Made by a program: the position numbers and the translations under genes. Positions 5,259 through 7,571 of a DNA stretch of 7,571 nucleotides are shown piece after piece. Origin of the DNA: Candidatus Aenigmatarchaeota archaeon (GTDB lineage Archaea > Aenigmatarchaeota > Aenigmatarchaeia > CG10238-14 > SpSt-28); contig JAGGZO010000074.1 in NCBI GenBank assembly GCA_021161995.1, positions 1 through 7,571 on the forward strand, written 5' to 3'. Under the pieces are notes generated by a model. That model worked only from the letters and a program-made list of their open reading frames with translations. It was not told where the DNA came from and ran no database searches. Within the stretch, counting starts at the first letter, position 1. Each line of letters starts with the position of its first letter.

Positions 5259-5453
5259 CTAGAATGTTTTGATTATTTCTGCGTTTACGAGTTCTATTTT
5301 ACCTCCGGTTGGTCTAGCTATCACTTCACCACAATTCAAGCACTTTATCTCTGTCGCTGCCTTATCGAATATCACTTGCTCGTTTCTACACTTCAAACAT
5401 CTTACTTTTATAAATTTGCTAGTCGGCCATCTTATTGTTGTCTCTTTCATCAT
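5259..5453 (-). CDS. rps27e: Small ribosomal subunit protein eS27 (archaeal S27e)
   Basis: A 64-residue zinc-binding protein of the small ribosomal subunit, shared by archaea and eukaryotes. The four zinc ligands C19, C22, C38 and C41 form the expected C-x2-C-x15-C-x2-C ribbon. Around them lie FIKVRCLKC, the AATEIKCLNCG segment and the family signature ARPTGGK (46-52). Length is normal for archaeal members. Two consecutive ATGs (5453 and 5450) are possible starts. There is no Shine-Dalgarno, and a TATA-like box lies about 25 bases upstream, so the message is probably leaderless. It is 33 bases downstream of the deaminase on the same strand and may also be read through from it. In many archaea this gene sits beside L44e and eIF2-alpha; neither is present here. 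Confidence 0.95.
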   Translation of the reverse strand: MMKETTIRWPTSKFIKVRCLKCRNEQVIFDKAATEIKCLNCGEVIARPTGGKIELVNAEIIKTF

Positions 5454-5472
5454 GAATATTTCGACATGAAAA

Positions 5473-5484
5473 GTTTAAAAAATT
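5473..5484 (-). promoter_or_regulatory. TATA-like box for S27e
   Basis: The - strand reads AATTTTTTAAAC, centred about 25 bases before the ATG pair at 5453/5450, in the 33-base gap after the deaminase stop. It fits a leaderless archaeal promoter, but AT richness limits certainty. Confidence 0.4.
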
Positions 5485-5486
5485 AA

Positions 5487-6764
5487 TTAAAGGAATTTCT
5501 TAGCTATTTTATCTATCTTAGACAAAATTTTTTCTTCATTTATGGTCAATACTTCTCTGTTTTCCATTACAACCTTCCCATTGACTATTACGGTATCAAC
5601 ATCAGACCCATTGGCTGAATAAACTAAGTGACTAATTGGGTTAGTTAGTGGTTTTAAATGTGGTTTATTGAGATTTATCAATACAAGATCGGCTAAATAA
5701 CCCTCTTTTATTTTCCCTGCTCTTATTCCAAGGAATTTAGCGGCGTTTTCTGTTGCCATCTTAAATACAGTTTTTGCATCTACTGTCGATGGGTCTAGTG
5801 TTGCAATTTTATGTAAAAGAGCAGCAAGTTTCATTTCTTCGAACATATCTAGAGTATTATTACTGGCTGGTCCATCCGTTCCCAAGGTGATGTTTACATT
5901 AGCAGCTAACAACTCCTTTAATTTCATTACACCACTAGCAAGTTTCATGTTACTTACCGGATTATGAGATACTGTAACGTTCCTTTTTGCTAGTATTTCT
6001 ATATCTTTTTTAATTAACCATACAGCATGAGCAACTAAAACCTTTTCGCTCAAAAAACCAATTGAGTCTAATAAATGAGTTGGCGTTTTTCCATATTTTT
6101 TCTTTATCATCTTAACCTCGTCCTTCGTTTCAGCTACATGAATTGTTATAAACTTTTGGTATTTATCGGCTAGATGCTTTATTTCTGAGAGAAATTCAGG
6201 CGAGCATGTGTATGGGGCATGCGGACCAAATAAGAAGTTAATTCTTTCTGATTTTAGCGAATCGATATACTTCATTATTCTTTTAGCTTCTTTGATTTCT
6301 TTTTCAGCTTTTTCTTTGTTTCCAAAATCTATCATACCATAAGCCAAGTAACCTCTTAATCCGGATTTTAGTGCCGCTTTTGCGACTTCATCTTCGTGGA
6401 AATACATATCGACAAATGTTGTTGTTCCAGATTTTATCATTTCTAAGAGAGCTAGTAGCGATCCATAATAAACATCTTTTTTGGTTAGTTTCGCTTCTCT
6501 CGGCCATATATATTTTTGTAGCCATTCATCTAGTTTCAAATCATCTGCTAATCCCCTAAATAACGACATTGGAATATGTGTGTGAGTGTTTATTAAACCT
6601 GGGATAACTAGTTTGTTTTTTGCATCTATTATTTTCTCTGCAGAGTTCTTTGGTATATCTTTGGTAATTTTCACAATTTTTGAACCTTCAATTAATATGT
6701 CTATCTTTTTCGAGTTGTAACCACTTCCATATGGTACTAGGCCATTTTTTAGCAAAATACGCAT
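5487..6764 (-). CDS. mtaD: 5-methylthioadenosine/S-adenosylhomocysteine deaminase (amidohydrolase family)
   Basis: A 425-residue metal-dependent amidohydrolase. It deaminates the adenine ring of methylthioadenosine and S-adenosylhomocysteine to inosine forms; the Methanocaldococcus enzyme DadD also takes 5'-deoxyadenosine. All key residues are present: H61 and H63 in NTHTHIPMS, H182 in GPHAPYTCSPE, H209 and E212 in IHVAET, H246 in AHAVWL, H267 in SHNPVSNMKLASG, and the catalytic D297 in GTDGPASNN. The N-terminal 50 and C-terminal 70 residues form the composite beta-sandwich typical of the family, including GYLADLVLI and VIVNGKVVM. Length is normal. It would recycle the by-product of methyltransferases, such as the one at 3104. 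The precise preference among MTA, SAH and 5'-deoxyadenosine cannot be read from sequence. An in-frame TAA lies just upstream of ATG 6764, and a TATA-like box suggests a nearly leaderless message. Confidence 0.93.
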   Translation of the reverse strand: MRILLKNGLVPYGSGYNSKKIDILIEGSKIVKITKDIPKNSAEKIIDAKNKLVIPGLINTHTHIPMSLFRGLADDLKLDEWLQKYIWPREAKLTKKDVYYGSLLALLEMIKSGTTTFVDMYFHEDEVAKAALKSGLRGYLAYGMIDFGNKEKAEKEIKEAKRIMKYIDSLKSERINFLFGPHAPYTCSPEFLSEIKHLADKYQKFITIHVAETKDEVKMIKKKYGKTPTHLLDSIGFLSEKVLVAHAVWLIKKDIEILAKRNVTVSHNPVSNMKLASGVMKLKELLAANVNITLGTDGPASNNTLDMFEEMKLAALLHKIATLDPSTVDAKTVFKMATENAAKFLGIRAGKIKEGYLADLVLINLNKPHLKPLTNPISHLVYSANGSDVDTVIVNGKVVMENREVLTINEEKILSKIDKIAKKFL

Positions 6765-6789
6765 GTAAAATAATATTTACTCGAATAAT

Positions 6790-6799
6790 TTGTATATTA
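6790..6799 (-). promoter_or_regulatory. TATA-like box for mtaD
   Basis: The - strand reads TAATATACAA, centred about 30 bases before ATG 6764, which predicts a start near 6769. With no Shine-Dalgarno in the remaining bases, the leader would be a few bases or none. Confidence 0.45.
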
Positions 6800-6832
6800 G
6801 TACCCATGTCTTGTGCTAACCAAAAATAGTTG

Positions 6833-6867
6833 ATACCCTTATTAAATAATAAGAGAATACCTTTATT
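6833..6867. repeat. Small palindrome and near-direct repeats upstream of mtaD
   Basis: CTTATT (6838-6843) and AATAAG (6848-6853) are inverted copies around AAAT. They overlap a near-direct repeat, ATACCCTTATT (6833-6843) and ATACCTTTATT (6857-6867). These lie 40-70 bases upstream of the putative mtaD TATA box and could be a regulator site. The rest of the 182-base spacer shows no gene or RNA that I recognise. Confidence 0.4.
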
Positions 6868-6891
6868 CTTTGCTAAAGGATTTAAACGCTT

Positions 6892-6927
6892 AATAAAAAG
6901 ATAAGAAAACTCGAAATGACGTATTCG
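6892..6927 (-). terminator. Likely terminator of the membrane-anchored protein gene
   Basis: Reading the - strand after the stop at 6947, a weak hairpin with CGAA/TTCG ends (6927-6912) is followed by GTTTTCTTATCTTTTTATTA. The T-rich tract is what archaeal RNA polymerase needs to stop. The stem has only four firm pairs. Confidence 0.4.
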
Positions 6928-6946
6928 TCTCTTGGCCTATTGGTGC

Positions 6947-7549
6947 TTACTGAATTGATATGTATCCTACAGCAGTCCATTCACCGTTCCATTTCTCATT
7001 CCCGGCAGCATATCCATATATGTCAAGCATTATCGGCTTTCCTTTGAATTGAGTTATGTCATATTCCTTTACAATCCATCCGTCTGTTGATTTTATTACA
7101 AAATCATCTATTTCGTGTTCGCTCCAATCAGTGAGGTCAGTTATGCTTATGAAAATTCCTGAGTCACAATTTGGGCAATGATCACCAAGCCAAGGTCTCT
7201 TCCCTACAACATTTGCCACTTTTATTACTAGTTTTAGATTTTCTTTGTCTGGAAGCATAAACATTTTTGATATGTACCTCCCCCTCTCTACTGATAAAGG
7301 ATGAATTATTATAACTCCAGTATCACCGTCTATAGTGCCATTATAACAGTAACCATTACTTTGTATAGAATCTGTTAATTCTTGACATGCCCCATTCCCA
7401 AAGTCAAGATCCGAATTAAATTCTGCTGGATTGATGCATGCTGGTATTTGAATTGTGTTACTTTGTGTCGTAGTCTTTACGAAAGCTGATACTAGTACAC
7501 CGACGAAAAAGGATACTATTATTAAAGCAAGCATCCATATATCATCCAT
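6947..7549 (-). CDS. Membrane-anchored protein with a jelly-roll-like C-terminal domain, hypothetical
   Basis: A 200-residue protein. Residues about 4-24 form one hydrophobic helix (a signal anchor or uncleaved signal peptide), followed by a Thr/Gln/Asn-rich linker. The rest is polar, beta-rich and probably outside the cell. The end of the protein, with YDITQFKGKPIMLDIYGYA, then WNGEWTAVGYISI, resembles the closing strands of galactose-binding-like or carbohydrate-binding jelly rolls, where 'DLSxYxGkxvxL...W...A.id.v.i' is common. Five cysteines are present (C38, C55, C68, C125, C128); the last two form CPNC and could be a disulfide or a metal site. NGT at 70-72 is a possible N-glycosylation site. 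Acidic residues before the helix and a Lys after it make topology uncertain. The ATG at 7549 has no Shine-Dalgarno; only 22 upstream bases are visible, so co-transcription with a further gene cannot be judged. Confidence 0.75.
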   Translation of the reverse strand: MDDIWMLALIIVSFFVGVLVSAFVKTTTQSNTIQIPACINPAEFNSDLDFGNGACQELTDSIQSNGYCYNGTIDGDTGVIIIHPLSVERGRYISKMFMLPDKENLKLVIKVANVVGKRPWLGDHCPNCDSGIFISITDLTDWSEHEIDDFVIKSTDGWIVKEYDITQFKGKPIMLDIYGYAAGNEKWNGEWTAVGYISIQ

Positions 7550-7571
7550 AAAATAATTTTGAGATAATTGC

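Noticed and set aside
5448..5465. Five-codon upstream frame (MSKYS) on the - strand whose TGA overlaps the S27e ATG
   Set aside because: If S27e is leaderless, as its TATA-like box suggests, these codons would not be transcribed; it is probably chance.
5250..5486. Two + strand open frames (78 and 66 codons) over S27e
   Set aside because: Both are antisense to S27e, which has all four zinc ligands and the family signature.
6371..6559. + strand open frame of 62 codons
   Set aside because: Antisense shadow within the deaminase.
6765..6946. Possible tRNA or C/D box RNA in the 182-base spacer
   Set aside because: No cloverleaf and no paired C/D box motifs were found on either strand by eye.

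Overview
The window looks like chromosomal DNA of an AT-rich archaeon (roughly one third G+C by eye). Three things support this: a TIP49/RuvB-like AAA+ ATPase of archaeal and eukaryotic type, an archaeal/eukaryotic-type ribosomal protein S27e, and archaeal expression signals. These signals are TATA-like boxes about 25 bases before several starts and GGTG-type Shine-Dalgarno sequences before others. The lineage cannot be fixed from the sequence; a small-genome or DPANN-like archaeon is possible but is inference. There is no rRNA, tRNA, CRISPR array, insertion sequence or integrase.

Layout. Positions 1-123 hold the 3' end of an unrecognised + strand gene. Facing it on the - strand are a PaaK/CapK-like adenylate-forming enzyme (159-1478) and, upstream of it, the TIP49-like ATPase (1515-2873). 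A 230-base divergent region (2874-3103) carries nested inverted repeats that place matching sequence blocks around two opposed TATA boxes. It leads on the + strand into a class I methyltransferase-like gene (3104-3898) with an unusual SAM-binding motif I. That gene meets, tail to tail with a 7-base gap, a - strand gene that fuses a zinc ribbon to an Hsp20/alpha-crystallin domain (3906-4565). A second divergent region (4566-4670) separates this from a + strand pair: a 112-residue protein with pentapeptide-like periodicity (4671-5009) and a tiny two-helix membrane protein (5044-5211). The - strand then carries ribosomal protein S27e (5259-5453) downstream of an MTA/SAH deaminase (5487-6764). After a 182-base spacer comes a membrane-anchored protein with a jelly-roll-like end (6947-7549).

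Function. The genes do not form one recognisable pathway. Two are linked loosely by S-adenosylmethionine: the methyltransferase would make S-adenosylhomocysteine, and the deaminase could clear it, but they are not co-transcribed. The rest is housekeeping (S27e, TIP49, a small heat-shock-like protein) mixed with poorly described proteins. I see no convincing new multi-gene system. The items most worth a second look are the nested inverted repeats between TIP49 and the methyltransferase, the methyltransferase's altered motif I, the zinc ribbon/Hsp20 fusion with its exactly repeated 18-base segment, and the small pentapeptide-like protein next to a tiny membrane protein.

Translation signals appear mixed. 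TIP49, the Hsp20 fusion and the pentapeptide-like protein have GGTG-type ribosome binding sites. MtaD, S27e and the PaaK-like gene have TATA-like boxes so close to the ATG that they are probably leaderless. No gene-free stretch exceeds 300 bases.
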